Assembly: GCA_904501685.1 (NCBI GenBank)
Contig: CAJGBX010000019.1
Span: 1-17,690 of the forward strand
Source of the DNA: Clostridiaceae bacterium
GTDB lineage: Bacteria > Bacillota > Clostridia > Oscillospirales > Acutalibacteraceae
DNA length: 17,690 nucleotides
Direction of reading: 5' to 3'
Position numbers and translations under genes: made by a program. The notes below the pieces were generated by a model. That model was not told the DNA's origin, made no database searches, and saw only the letters and a list, made by a program, of their open reading frames with translations. How positions within the stretch are numbered: position 1 is the first letter of the stretch; every line of letters starts with the position of its first letter. Positions 1-6,816 of the stretch are shown piece by piece.

Positions 1-307
1 AAAGCCGAAAACTGCCGCTGAGGAAATTTTTGAATTTTTACCAAAATGCGATATGGTTTTGGTTATGTCGGTTGAACCCGGCTTCGGCGGTCAAAGCTTT
101 ATGCCCTCGGCTTTGGATAAGCTTTCAGCCTTACGTGCCGAACGCGACCGCCTCGGGTTGAACCTTTTGTTAGAGGTTGACGGCGGTGTCAACGAGGAAA
201 CCGGCAAACTATGTGTTGAAGCCGGTGCCGATGTTTTGGTTGTCGGCAGTGCTCTTTTTAAGGCAGACGACCTTAAGGCAAAGGCTAACGAATATATGTC
301 ATTCTAA
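1..307 (+). CDS. rpe: ribulose-phosphate 3-epimerase, 3' end only
   Basis: This is the C-terminal part of ribulose-phosphate 3-epimerase, the cytosolic TIM-barrel enzyme that interconverts D-ribulose 5-phosphate and D-xylulose 5-phosphate in the pentose phosphate pathway. The open frame enters from the window edge (first whole codon at base 2), so the N-terminal half lies outside. The visible part has the family loop SVEPGFGGQSF, the strand LLEVDGGVN carrying the catalytic aspartate, and the phosphate-binding GADVLVVGSALF near the end. An internal ATG at 53 is not the start, because the coding frame upstream of it (KPKTAAEEIFEFLPKCD) also matches the family. It converges on the minus-strand MecA-like gene, with only 20 bases between the two stop codons and no clear terminator hairpin. 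Confidence 0.95.
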   Translation, partial: KPKTAAEEIFEFLPKCDMVLVMSVEPGFGGQSFMPSALDKLSALRAERDRLGLNLLLEVDGGVNEETGKLCVEAGADVLVVGSALFKADDLKAKANEYMSF

Positions 308-327
308 GCATAATCGACAGGTTTCTG

Positions 328-891
328 CTATTCCTTACACATTGCCGAGCCTACAATATATATAGCATTTTTTAAGGCAATCGGCTTGCCGTATTCCAGT
401 GTTTTCGAACGCTCGAGCCTTGACTGTATACTGCCGTCGGCAAACTCTCTTGTGATTTGTCGTTTTAAATCAGAACTGATATTTTTCACAAACAGTCGGT
501 ATTTATCCTGGTATTTGTAAATATCCGACGCTAAATATCGGGTTGCTTCATTGCGGTACAAAAGCTCGCAGGCTGAAAGCAAGGCTTCCGTTGTTTGAAA
601 TTCAAAGGCGGTATAGCCTTTAGCGGTTGCCTTGACAAAAGTGGCCTTTTGCGTTTTCGGTATAAAATAGATTTCACATCCGCCGCTGAATACGGGGTAA
701 ATTTCTATTTCAAAAACTTCGGCCGCCGTATTAAAGCCGACTGTTTTTGCGGCGCGCTTTAAAAGCTTAACCAGAGAATCGGCTGACTCCTTCGAATCTT
801 TTTCGAAAAACACAAGGTCAATGTTATATTTCACCGTTTCCGTATCGGTCAATGTTACCTTAAGCTGACCGTCGATTACCGTTACCGTCAT
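328..891 (-). CDS. MecA-like adaptor protein
   Basis: The 187-residue product resembles the MecA adaptor family, which in Bacillus delivers substrates such as ComK to the ClpC/ClpP protease. The N-terminal part fits the MecA pattern: a short beta strand (DGQLKVTLTDTET), a segment with an SADSLVKLLKRAAKTVGF helix, and then the strand pair IEIYPVFSGGCEIYFI, which matches the family's typical SGGCxIxF signature. The C-terminal half would be the ClpC-interacting part. At 187 residues it is a little shorter than Bacillus MecA. The start at 891 is supported by a very strong AGGAGGTG ribosome site eight bases upstream. A TATAAT -10 element lies at 916-921. The gene is divergent from the small membrane protein gene. 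The substrate cannot be predicted; competence need not be involved. Confidence 0.72.
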   Translation of the reverse strand: MTVTVIDGQLKVTLTDTETVKYNIDLVFFEKDSKESADSLVKLLKRAAKTVGFNTAAEVFEIEIYPVFSGGCEIYFIPKTQKATFVKATAKGYTAFEFQTTEALLSACELLYRNEATRYLASDIYKYQDKYRLFVKNISSDLKRQITREFADGSIQSRLERSKTLEYGKPIALKNAIYIVGSAMCKE

Positions 892-915
892 AAAGCACCT
901 CCTAAGCTTTAATCC

Positions 916-921
916 ATTATA
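916..921 (-). promoter_or_regulatory. -10 element of the mecA-like gene
   Basis: Read on the minus strand the bases are TATAAT, 25 bases upstream of the start codon at 891. No convincing -35 hexamer lies 16-18 bases further up, so only the -10 part is supported. Confidence 0.45.
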
Positions 922-943
922 TTTTTTAAACTCAGGTTAGTGC

Positions 944-972
944 TTGGACTTTAAAGATTTTGTATTTTTAAT
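944..972 (+). promoter_or_regulatory. promoter of the small-protein / phosphohexomutase operon
   Basis: TTGGAC (944-949) and TTTAAT (967-972) are separated by exactly 17 bases, each one mismatch from the sigma-A consensus. Transcription would begin near 979. This is downstream of the in-frame ATG at 944, which rules that ATG out and supports translation of the next gene from 1013. Confidence 0.6.
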
Positions 973-1012
973 GTTCGTTTTGGCAAAAATAAAGCTGAAA
1001 CGAGGTGTTAAA

Positions 1013-1162
1013 ATGCAGGAAAAATATCAGGAAAAAACTGAAAATGAAGAAAAAAGCGCCTATTCTACCGGCAAAATCTTTTTGAAATCGCTGGTGTGGA
1101 CATTGGCGGCACTAATGCTTATAGCAATTGGCTTTTACGGTGCCGACCTCTTGTTCGGATGA
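1013..1162 (+). CDS. small single-span membrane protein, unknown function
   Basis: A 49-residue protein that I do not recognise. The first 22 or so residues are charged and hydrophilic (MQEKYQEKTENEEKSAYSTG). They are followed by one hydrophobic stretch of about 20 residues (SLVWTLAALMLIAIGFYGADLL), so a cytoplasmic N-terminus and one membrane span are predicted. The ATG at 1013 is chosen over the upstream ATG at 944 because a GAGGTG ribosome site precedes it at good spacing and the predicted transcript starts near 979. The stop lies 23 bases before the phosphohexomutase start, which has its own AAAGGAG site, so the two are probably co-transcribed. It could be a small regulatory membrane peptide, but nothing in the sequence assigns a role. 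Confidence 0.65.
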   Translation: MQEKYQEKTENEEKSAYSTGKIFLKSLVWTLAALMLIAIGFYGADLLFG

Positions 1163-1185
1163 GGCTGACTAAAGGAGAATAAATA

Positions 1186-2691
1186 ATGAAAAACTACAAG
1201 GAACTCAAATCCGGCTCGGACGTCAGAGGCTTTGCCTCGGATATTTTCGGCAATACCGTAAACCTTACTGATGAGGCAGTTTTCGATATTACTGCCGCTT
1301 TTGTGCTTTTTTTGTCGAAAAAAAGCGGAAAGCCGAGTTCTGACCTGACCGTTTCGGTCGGACACGACTCAAGAATTACCGCCGAAAAAATCAAGCAAAA
1401 GGTTATTGAGGCATTTGTTTTAGCAGGCGTCAGGGTTTTGGATTGCGGATTATCGTCAACCCCTGCAATGTTTATGACCACCGTTAAGAGAGGCTGTGAC
1501 GGTGCAGTACAGATTACCGCAAGCCACCACCCTGCCGACCGCAACGGATTGAAGTTCTTTTTGCCCTCGGGCGGCTTGGACAGCAGTGATATTGCCGAAA
1601 TTATAGAAAATGCCAACAATGAGCTAAAGTCACCTGCTACCGCGAAGGGCACTGTCGAAAAAACCGATTTTATGACTGAATATGCAGAAATTTTAAGAGG
1701 AATTATTTGCAGTGAATTGGGCGTAACCGAAGCCGACCTGCCGCTTAAAAATTATCATATTGTTGTTGATGCAGGTAACGGTGCAGGCGGCTTTTATGCC
1801 GATAAGGTGCTGAAGGCACTTGGCGCTGATGTTTCGGGCAGTGTTTATCTTGAACCTGACGGAATGTTCCCCAACCACATTCCCAACCCCGAAAATGCAA
1901 AGGCTATGGAAAGCATTTGCAATGCCGTTCTTTCCTCTAAGGCCGATTTGGGTGTTATCTTCGACACCGACGTTGACCGTGCCGGTTGTGTTGACTCTAC
2001 CGGAACTGAAATCAACCGTAACCGACTTGTTGCTCTCGCGGCGGCAATTGCCCTTGAAAAAGAGCCAGGCTCGACCGTTGTTACCGACAGTGTGACCTCG
2101 GCAGGACTCAAAGATTTTATCGAAAACAATCTCGGCGGCAAGCATCACCGCTTTAAGCGCGGCTACAAAAACGTCATTAACGAGGCTATCAGACTCTGCA
2201 ATGAAGGCGTTAACGCTCCGTTAGCTATTGAAACCTCAGGTCACGCCGCTTTAAAGGAAAACTATTTTCTTGACGACGGCGCATATTTGGTGACCAAAAT
2301 TATAATCAAAATGGCAAAGCTGGGCCTAGAAAATAAGAGTATTGCTGATTTGACCGATGACCTTAAAATGCCAAAAGAAGCCCAGGAGCTTCGTTTTAAT
2401 ATTACCGCTGAGGATTTCCGTTCATACGGCGAAGGTGTTATTGCCGATTTGGAAAGCTGGTGCCTGAAAAATTCCGGCTACACTATTGCCGACGACAACC
2501 ACGAGGGTCTTAGAGTAAGCGTCGGCGACGGCTGGTTTTTACTGCGGCTTTCGGTCCACGACCCCGTTATGCCGATGAATATTGAAAGTGATGTTGAGGG
2601 TGGGGTTCTGAAAATTGCCGGCGAGCTTGCCGAATTTTTCTACTCTAAAGATAAGCTTGACACTTCGGCATTGAAAAACTTTTTAAAATAA
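1186..2691 (+). CDS. phosphohexomutase (phosphomannomutase/phosphoglucomutase family)
   Basis: A 501-residue member of the alpha-D-phosphohexomutase superfamily, which moves phosphate between C1 and C6 of hexoses through a phosphoserine. The four expected signatures are visible in order: the active-site loop TASHHP with phospho-accepting Ser113; the Mg-binding loop DTDVDR at 260-265; the sugar-specificity loop ETSGHAALKENYFLDDGAY at 349-367; and the C-terminal phosphate-binding loop RLSVHDP at 454-460. The last loop usually reads RxSxTEP, so the acid here is Asp rather than Glu. The ETSGH loop fits glucose or mannose phosphate rather than glucosamine phosphate (GlmM). Which sugar is preferred cannot be told. 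AAAGGAG nine bases ahead fixes the start. The EamA transporter follows after 16 bases. Confidence 0.88.
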   Translation: MKNYKELKSGSDVRGFASDIFGNTVNLTDEAVFDITAAFVLFLSKKSGKPSSDLTVSVGHDSRITAEKIKQKVIEAFVLAGVRVLDCGLSSTPAMFMTTVKRGCDGAVQITASHHPADRNGLKFFLPSGGLDSSDIAEIIENANNELKSPATAKGTVEKTDFMTEYAEILRGIICSELGVTEADLPLKNYHIVVDAGNGAGGFYADKVLKALGADVSGSVYLEPDGMFPNHIPNPENAKAMESICNAVLSSKADLGVIFDTDVDRAGCVDSTGTEINRNRLVALAAAIALEKEPGSTVVTDSVTSAGLKDFIENNLGGKHHRFKRGYKNVINEAIRLCNEGVNAPLAIETSGHAALKENYFLDDGAYLVTKIIIKMAKLGLENKSIADLTDDLKMPKEAQELRFNITAEDFRSYGEGVIADLESWCLKNSGYTIADDNHEGLRVSVGDGWFLLRLSVHDPVMPMNIESDVEGGVLKIAGELAEFFYSKDKLDTSALKNFLK

Positions 2692-2707
2692 GGAAAATAT
2701 ACATAGT

Positions 2708-3661
2708 ATGAACAACAATTTAAAGGGCAGTCTGCTTTTAAGTATTGCCACTATTCTCTGGGGAAGCACCTTTGTTGCTCAAGAGGTTGCCGCAAAATAT
2801 ATCGGCTCTTTTACCTTGAACTGCTTAAGGTCGTTTGTCGGCTGCGTCGTTTTAATACCGCTGATTTTCATTTTTAAGTCAAAAAAAGAAAAGTCCACCG
2901 GTAAAAATATAAAAATCCTGTCAAAGCCGTTAATTATCGGCGGTGTGCTTTGCGGAACCGCCTTGGCCGTCGCCGCCAATCTTCAGCAGTTCGGAATTAT
3001 GTTTAATGCCGAGCTTAGTGAGGGTGATTCGGGTAAGGCCGGCTTTATCACTGCAATGTATATCATTTTTGTGCCGTTGATTTCGGTATTTATGGGCAAA
3101 AAACTTCGGTTTTCAATTGTCATTTCAGTTTTAATCAGCATTTTCGGACTGTATTTTATCAGCGTGAAGCAGGGCTTTACCGTTTCAACCGGTGATATTG
3201 TACTACTGCTTTGTGCCGTTGCGTTTTCAGGACATATTCTTGTTATCGACCGTTTTGTCACCAAAGCCGATGCCATTGCACTGTCCTCGGTACAGTTTTT
3301 GGTTGCAGGTGTTATTTCGGGAATTTTAATGCTGATTTTTGAGAGGGATTGTCTTACTGCCTCTAATCTCACCTCGTCAATTATACCGGTGCTTTACTGC
3401 GGTATATTGTCCTCCGGCGTTGCCTATACCCTGCAGATTATCGGTCAACTCTACTGCGAAACCAACATTGCAAGCCTTGTTATGAGCTTGGAATCGGTCT
3501 TTTCAATGCTTTCTGCCTGCATTTTCTTCGGAAAACTGCCTACCTCTCGTGAGTGGATAGGCTGTGCTCTGATGATGACGGCAATATTGATTGTCGAAAC
3601 TCCGTTTGCCGACCGGGTTTTCGAAAAGGTCTTCAAACAAAAAGAAAAGGCTAAGGCTTAA
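2708..3661 (+). CDS. EamA/DMT family transporter
   Basis: A 317-residue integral membrane protein of the drug/metabolite transporter superfamily. About ten hydrophobic segments are arranged as two repeated EamA halves (roughly residues 6-150 and 160-300). The opening segment, SIATILWGSTFVAQEVAAKY, is typical of the first EamA helix. The second half closes with the usual ESVFSMLSACIFFGKLP...GCALMMTAILIVE pattern. The ends are basic and charged, consistent with cytoplasmic termini. Members export or import amino acids, nucleotides or other metabolites, and the substrate cannot be read from the sequence. The gene follows the phosphohexomutase closely, and its stop codon is one base from the next start, so it is in the same operon. 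Confidence 0.9.
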   Translation: MNNNLKGSLLLSIATILWGSTFVAQEVAAKYIGSFTLNCLRSFVGCVVLIPLIFIFKSKKEKSTGKNIKILSKPLIIGGVLCGTALAVAANLQQFGIMFNAELSEGDSGKAGFITAMYIIFVPLISVFMGKKLRFSIVISVLISIFGLYFISVKQGFTVSTGDIVLLLCAVAFSGHILVIDRFVTKADAIALSSVQFLVAGVISGILMLIFERDCLTASNLTSSIIPVLYCGILSSGVAYTLQIIGQLYCETNIASLVMSLESVFSMLSACIFFGKLPTSREWIGCALMMTAILIVETPFADRVFEKVFKQKEKAKA

Positions 3662-3662
3662 A

Positions 3663-4175
3663 ATGGATTATAGAATCATACGCTCCGACCGAAGAACACT
3701 GGCACTCGAGGTCACCTTAAAGGGTGAGGTTCTGGTACGCGCACCGAGGTCGGTTGCCGATAAAACCGTTGTTGAATTTGTAAATTCGCATACCGGTTGG
3801 ATAGAAAAAGCCCTTAAAAAGCAGGAAAAACGGCGCGAACTCTACCCCGAGCCGACAATGGATGAAATCAGAGAATTAAAATCAAAGGCTAAGGAAATTT
3901 TGCCCGAGCGTGTGAAATTTTGGAGCCAAAAAACCGGACTTTACTGCACCGGTATTACAATTACCTCGGCTAAGACGAGATACGGCAGCTGCAGCGGTAA
4001 AAATTCAATCAGCTTTTCATATTTGCTAATGCTTCATTCTATTGAGGTTATTGATTACGTTGTCCTACACGAGCTTGCGCATACAAAGCACCACAACCAC
4101 AGCAAGCAGTTTTGGAATTTAGTGAAAAAACATATGCCCGACTACGAGACCCGTCGGGATTTACTTAAAAAATAA
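3663..4175 (+). CDS. YgjP-like zinc metallopeptidase (DUF45)
   Basis: A 170-residue protein of the YgjP/SprT-like M48-related family. The zinc-binding HELAH motif is at residues 136-140, with a further histidine at 146 giving HExxH-x5-H. It is preceded by the family signature TRYGSCSGKNSISFS (normally tRWGSC; tyrosine replaces tryptophan here). The N-terminal strand-rich part (DYRIIRSDRRTLALEV) is also family-typical. It lacks a signal peptide and is presumably cytosolic. ATG 3663 is chosen because it lies one base after the transporter's stop; an in-frame ATG at 3591 would overlap that gene by 71 bases. The third base of the stop codon is the first base of the terminator stem. The substrate is unknown. 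Confidence 0.85.
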   Translation: MDYRIIRSDRRTLALEVTLKGEVLVRAPRSVADKTVVEFVNSHTGWIEKALKKQEKRRELYPEPTMDEIRELKSKAKEILPERVKFWSQKTGLYCTGITITSAKTRYGSCSGKNSISFSYLLMLHSIEVIDYVVLHELAHTKHHNHSKQFWNLVKKHMPDYETRRDLLKK

Positions 4176-4215
4176 CCGAGCTTGAATTTTTAGATTCAAG
4201 CTCGGTATTTTTAGT
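4175..4215. terminator. bidirectional rho-independent terminator
   Basis: A perfect 12-bp inverted repeat (arms 4175-4186 and 4195-4206, ACCGAGCTTGAA) encloses an 8-base loop. It is followed by ATTTTTAG on the plus strand and by a T-rich run on the minus strand. It sits between the convergent metallopeptidase and hemolysin III genes and can serve both. Confidence 0.92.
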
Positions 4216-4228
4216 TATTTCTAAATCA

Positions 4229-4900
4229 TCACAGTATATAAAATATAATACTGAAAAATTGCAGGATACTTCCCAAGACCACAAACAGGTGGAAAACTGA
4301 ATGCATATAACGGTGCTTTTTGCCGAGTGCATAAATTACCGCACCGACAGTATAGGACACTCCGCCCAAAAGCAGAAGCATTATTCCCGCCATCGGCACT
4401 GCCTTTATGACGGTTTTTGCCGCAAAAACGATACCCCAACCCATTCCGATATAGCAAATCATTGAAAATTTTGAGTATTTTTTAAGGTCGATTGCCGTCA
4501 AGGTGGCTGCCAAGGCCGCCAAGCCCCATTCGACACCGAACAGTACCCATGCCGTTACCTGACTTTCTTTAAGTATTGCCGTCAGTAAAATCGGTGTATA
4601 TGTCCCTGCTATGAGCAGATAAATTGTGCAGTGGTCAATAACCTGCATCACCCTTTTGCCCATATTGACATTAAGCCCGTGATACACGCTTGAAACGGTA
4701 TACAAAAGCACCATTGAGCCGCCGTAAATCGCACTGCCCACCACTCCGAAAGAGTCACCTTTCAGTGCCGACACCACAATACAAAGTACAAGCGCAACAA
4801 TTCCAAAGGCACCGCCCGTAATATGCGAAATCATATTAAACAACTCTTCACCCCGGGTGTAATCGGGAAGTGAACGGTCAGATAGCTTGGTTCTTGTCAT
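4229..4900 (-). CDS. hemolysin III / PAQR family membrane protein
   Basis: A 223-residue integral membrane protein of the hemolysin III family (YqfA/YplQ type), related to the PAQR receptors. About seven hydrophobic spans are visible. The conserved polar residues of the family are present: the EELFNMISHITGG start, SSVYHG with His74, DHCTIYLLIAGTYTPI with Asp89 and His90, and the HSVFH pair His200/His204. His74, His200 and His204 correspond to the zinc ligands of PAQR proteins. The start at 4900 lies one base after the stop of the upstream DegV gene, whose last codons provide the GGAAAGG ribosome site. An in-frame ATG further up would lie inside degV and is rejected. Tight coupling suggests joint expression with DegV. 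Despite the name, hemolytic activity is unlikely to be its normal role; a membrane-lipid function is an inference. Confidence 0.87.
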   Translation of the reverse strand: MTRTKLSDRSLPDYTRGEELFNMISHITGGAFGIVALVLCIVVSALKGDSFGVVGSAIYGGSMVLLYTVSSVYHGLNVNMGKRVMQVIDHCTIYLLIAGTYTPILLTAILKESQVTAWVLFGVEWGLAALAATLTAIDLKKYSKFSMICYIGMGWGIVFAAKTVIKAVPMAGIMLLLLGGVSYTVGAVIYALGKKHRYMHSVFHLFVVLGSILQFFSIIFYIL

Positions 4901-4901
4901 T

Positions 4902-5768
4902 TTACCTTTCCTTTCCGATAAAGAAGAGAGCCAGTGTTCCGGGACCGGAATGTGCACCGATAACCGGACCGGTGTAAACGGTACATTCAACCTCTACGCC
5001 GTAGGTTTCCTTTATGATTTTTGCCAAAGCAACAGCGTCGTCCTCACAGTCACCGTGGCAAATATAGACGGGACCTGCGGTTTTATCTATTGCAAGCTCG
5101 CCGAATTTATCGGCAAGAGCCTGAATGGCGGCGTTGCGTCCGCGAACCTTGGTGACGTTAATCAAATGACCCTCGTTATCCATATGAAGCACCGGTTTTA
5201 TGCCTAAAAGTCCGCCGACAAAGGCAACAGTGGGACTTACTCTGCCCCCACGCTTCAGGTATACCAAATCGTCAACGGTAAACCAGTGGCACTGCTTGAA
5301 ACGTGTTTCCTCTACGAATTTCGCGACCTCTTCAATATCGGCACCCTTATTTTTCTCCTTGACCGCCAAATCCAAAAGCATACCGAAGCCTGCCGAGGCA
5401 GAGAGTGTATCGACGGCAATCAGCTTTCTGTCGGGAAACTCTTCTTTAAGCTCCTCGCACGCCAAACGGCCCGAATTATAGGTGGTGCTGAGTCCGGACG
5501 AAAAACCGATATATAAAATATCGTTGCCTTTTTTCAGCTCCTCGCGAAATGCCTTGCAGAAGGAGTCGGAATTTGCAGCCGAGGTCTTAGCCATTGCTCC
5601 GTTACGCATTTTATCGTAAAATTCCTTCGGCTTGATTTCATCATTTTTATACTCTTTACCGTCACCGTCATAAACCAGGGTGAGATTTAAATACTTTACA
5701 CCTATTTCTTCTAAATGCTTCGGTCCCAAATCGCAGGCCGAATCGGTAAAAATCACATAATTGTTCAT
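4902..5768 (-). CDS. DegV family fatty-acid-binding protein
   Basis: A 288-residue cytosolic protein of the DegV/FakB family. Members hold a long-chain fatty acid and, as FakB, present it to the FakA kinase for phosphorylation. Full family motifs are seen: FTDSACDL at the N-terminus, KTSAANSDSF, SSGLSTTYNSGR, DTLSAS, the LVYLKRGGRVSP hinge, KPVLHMDNEG, and the C-terminal GPVIGAHSGPGTLAL. The last includes the histidine that contacts the carboxylate in characterised FakB proteins. The start is supported by AAGGAG twelve bases upstream and a TATAAT element at 5808-5813. It is the first gene of a two-gene operon with the PAQR-like membrane protein and diverges from the XRE regulator. No fakA is visible in the window. 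Confidence 0.93.
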   Translation of the reverse strand: MNNYVIFTDSACDLGPKHLEEIGVKYLNLTLVYDGDGKEYKNDEIKPKEFYDKMRNGAMAKTSAANSDSFCKAFREELKKGNDILYIGFSSGLSTTYNSGRLACEELKEEFPDRKLIAVDTLSASAGFGMLLDLAVKEKNKGADIEEVAKFVEETRFKQCHWFTVDDLVYLKRGGRVSPTVAFVGGLLGIKPVLHMDNEGHLINVTKVRGRNAAIQALADKFGELAIDKTAGPVYICHGDCEDDAVALAKIIKETYGVEVECTVYTGPVIGAHSGPGTLALFFIGKER

Positions 5769-5807
5769 AAACGCTAAAACTCCTTATGACGAAAATTTTT
5801 CAACGCT

Positions 5808-5813
5808 ATTATA
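5808..5813 (-). promoter_or_regulatory. -10 element of the degV-PAQR operon
   Basis: On the minus strand the bases read TATAAT. Transcription would start near 5800 and give a leader of about 32 bases to the start codon at 5768. The bases 16-18 upstream (around ACTGTA) match the -35 consensus poorly, so the promoter may need an activator or be weak. Confidence 0.5.
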
Positions 5814-5872
5814 ATACACCAAATCCTGTTTACAGTCACTGAACTCTTTGAAATTTACGGTATACTCTTAAA

Positions 5873-5917
5873 TCTACTGCGATAGAGTCGAATTTTGTCA
5901 TCTCTACCGTTAGTAGA
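5873..5917. promoter_or_regulatory. pair of CTCTAYCG/AGTAGA dyads between divergent genes
   Basis: Two inverted copies of one motif face each other: TCTACTGCGATAGAG (5873-5887) and CTCTACCGTTAGTAGA (5902-5917). Each is itself an imperfect palindrome, and together they could form a larger stem with a 14-base loop. They lie 19 bases upstream of the XRE gene's -35 box and about 60 bases upstream of the degV -10 box. This is a natural place for operators controlling one or both. A closely related sequence occurs at 11673-11689. No binding protein is identified. Confidence 0.45.
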
Positions 5918-5936
5918 ATCCCGTTAAAATCAAGGC

Positions 5937-5965
5937 TTGCAATGGTCAAAATAATGTGTTATAAT
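5937..5965 (+). promoter_or_regulatory. promoter of the XRE regulator gene
   Basis: TTGCAA (5937-5942) and TATAAT (5960-5965) are 17 bases apart, and the -10 box is extended (TGT in front). Transcription would start near 5972, downstream of the in-frame ATG at 5942. That is one reason to prefer the start at 6017. Confidence 0.8.
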
Positions 5966-6016
5966 GGTGTTGTGAATCAAAGCAGTAGAGAAGCTTTTTT
6001 GAAATTGGGTGACAAA

Positions 6017-6610
6017 ATGAAGGACTTAAAATCGATAATTGCCGAAAATATTGTTAACCTGCGTAAGGAAAACGGATTGACTCAGGCTCAGCTTGCTGAG
6101 AGCCTGAATTATTCCGACAAGGCGGTTTCCAAATGGGAACGGGGTGAGTCGTTGCCCGATGTTTCCGTTTTAAAAGAGGTTGCCGGTATTTTCAATGTAT
6201 CGGTGGATTACCTTTTAGAAAGCGACCACCAAAAAGAGACCGTAAAAAAAGCGGCTGTCAACCGTAAAAAGTTCCGCCAACGTGCACTTATTACCGCAAT
6301 GAGCGTTATGCTGGTTTTTTTGGTAGCAAGCGTGGTTTTCTTTATTTTGGACACCGTAACCAGTCTTTCCTCACATTGGCTTGCCTTTGTGTTTGCAGTT
6401 CCGGTAAGCCTCTTGGTTTGGTTGATTTTCAACTCGATTTGGTTCAATCCCCGCCGGAATTATTTTATTATTTCAACACTGCTTTGGTCAACCTTAGGCT
6501 CACTATTCATAACCTTTTTCAGCCTCAGACTTTGGCTTTTGTTTATCGTCGGTGTACCTGCACAGATAATCATCTTCCTTTGGTCGGGTATGCAGGGACG
6601 GGACGACTGA
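6017..6610 (+). CDS. XRE family regulator with C-terminal membrane domain
   Basis: A 197-residue protein. Residues 5-67 form a Cro/C1-type helix-turn-helix (IAENIVNLRKENGLTQAQLA, then YSDKAVSKWERGESLPDVSVL) ending in the common VSVDYLLESD. After a basic linker (about 72-90, NRKKFRQR) come roughly four hydrophobic spans at about 91-111, 121-142, 149-169 and 171-190. It would therefore be a DNA-binding domain tethered to the membrane. The longer frame from 5942 is rejected because its ATG lies within the promoter and the extra residues do not match the family. The ribosome site (GGGTG) is modest. It diverges from the degV-PAQR operon with paired dyads between them, so autoregulation or control of that operon is plausible but unproven. 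Membrane-embedded ligand or stress sensing is an inference. Confidence 0.85.
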   Translation: MKDLKSIIAENIVNLRKENGLTQAQLAESLNYSDKAVSKWERGESLPDVSVLKEVAGIFNVSVDYLLESDHQKETVKKAAVNRKKFRQRALITAMSVMLVFLVASVVFFILDTVTSLSSHWLAFVFAVPVSLLVWLIFNSIWFNPRRNYFIISTLLWSTLGSLFITFFSLRLWLLFIVGVPAQIIIFLWSGMQGRDD

Positions 6611-6641
6611 AAGCATCAGGCTGACGAAGTGTTTAAATTTC

Positions 6642-6717
6642 GGGGGCGTAGCTCAGCTGGGAGAGCGTACGGTTCGCATCCGTAAGGTCGAGAGTTCGAA
6701 CCTCTTCGTCTCCACCA
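6642..6717 (+). tRNA. tRNA-Ala (anticodon CGC)
   Basis: A complete 76-base cloverleaf with encoded CCA. The acceptor GGGGGCG pairs with CGTCTCC and includes the G3-U70 wobble that defines alanine tRNAs. The D arm GCTC/GAGC, a five-pair anticodon stem (TACGG/CCGTA) around loop TTCGCAT, and the T arm GAGAG-TTCGAAC-CTCTT are all intact. Anticodon CGC reads GCG. It starts 31 bases after the XRE stop, with no obvious separate promoter in that gap. Confidence 0.97.
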
Positions 6718-6755
6718 ATAAAGACACTTCTTTTTTTGAAGTGTCTTTATCTTTT
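6718..6755 (+). terminator. rho-independent terminator of tRNA-Ala
   Basis: A perfect 13-bp inverted repeat (6718-6730 and 6738-6750, ATAAAGACACTTC) with a seven-T loop starts at the base after the CCA end and is followed by CTTTT. Confidence 0.9.
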
Positions 6756-6816
6756 AAATGATTAGTATTAAATTTCCTGCACGATTTTTATAAAATTCAC
6801 ATTTTCGGAGGGTAAA

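Noticed and set aside
944..1012. Upstream ATG extending the 49-residue protein by 23 residues
   Set aside because: The ATG lies in the -35 box of the proposed promoter, has no ribosome site, and the shorter start has a GAGGTG site.
3449..3458. TCTACTGCGA inside the transporter gene, matching part of the dyad motif
   Set aside because: It is coding sequence, lacks the second half of the dyad and is far from any promoter; likely chance.
4901..4990. Longer start for the hemolysin III protein
   Set aside because: It would overlap the degV gene by 29 codons, while the shorter start sits one base after the degV stop with a ribosome site.
5942..6016. Extended N-terminus of the XRE regulator
   Set aside because: The ATG at 5942 overlaps the promoter, so transcription would start after it; the extra residues do not match the family.
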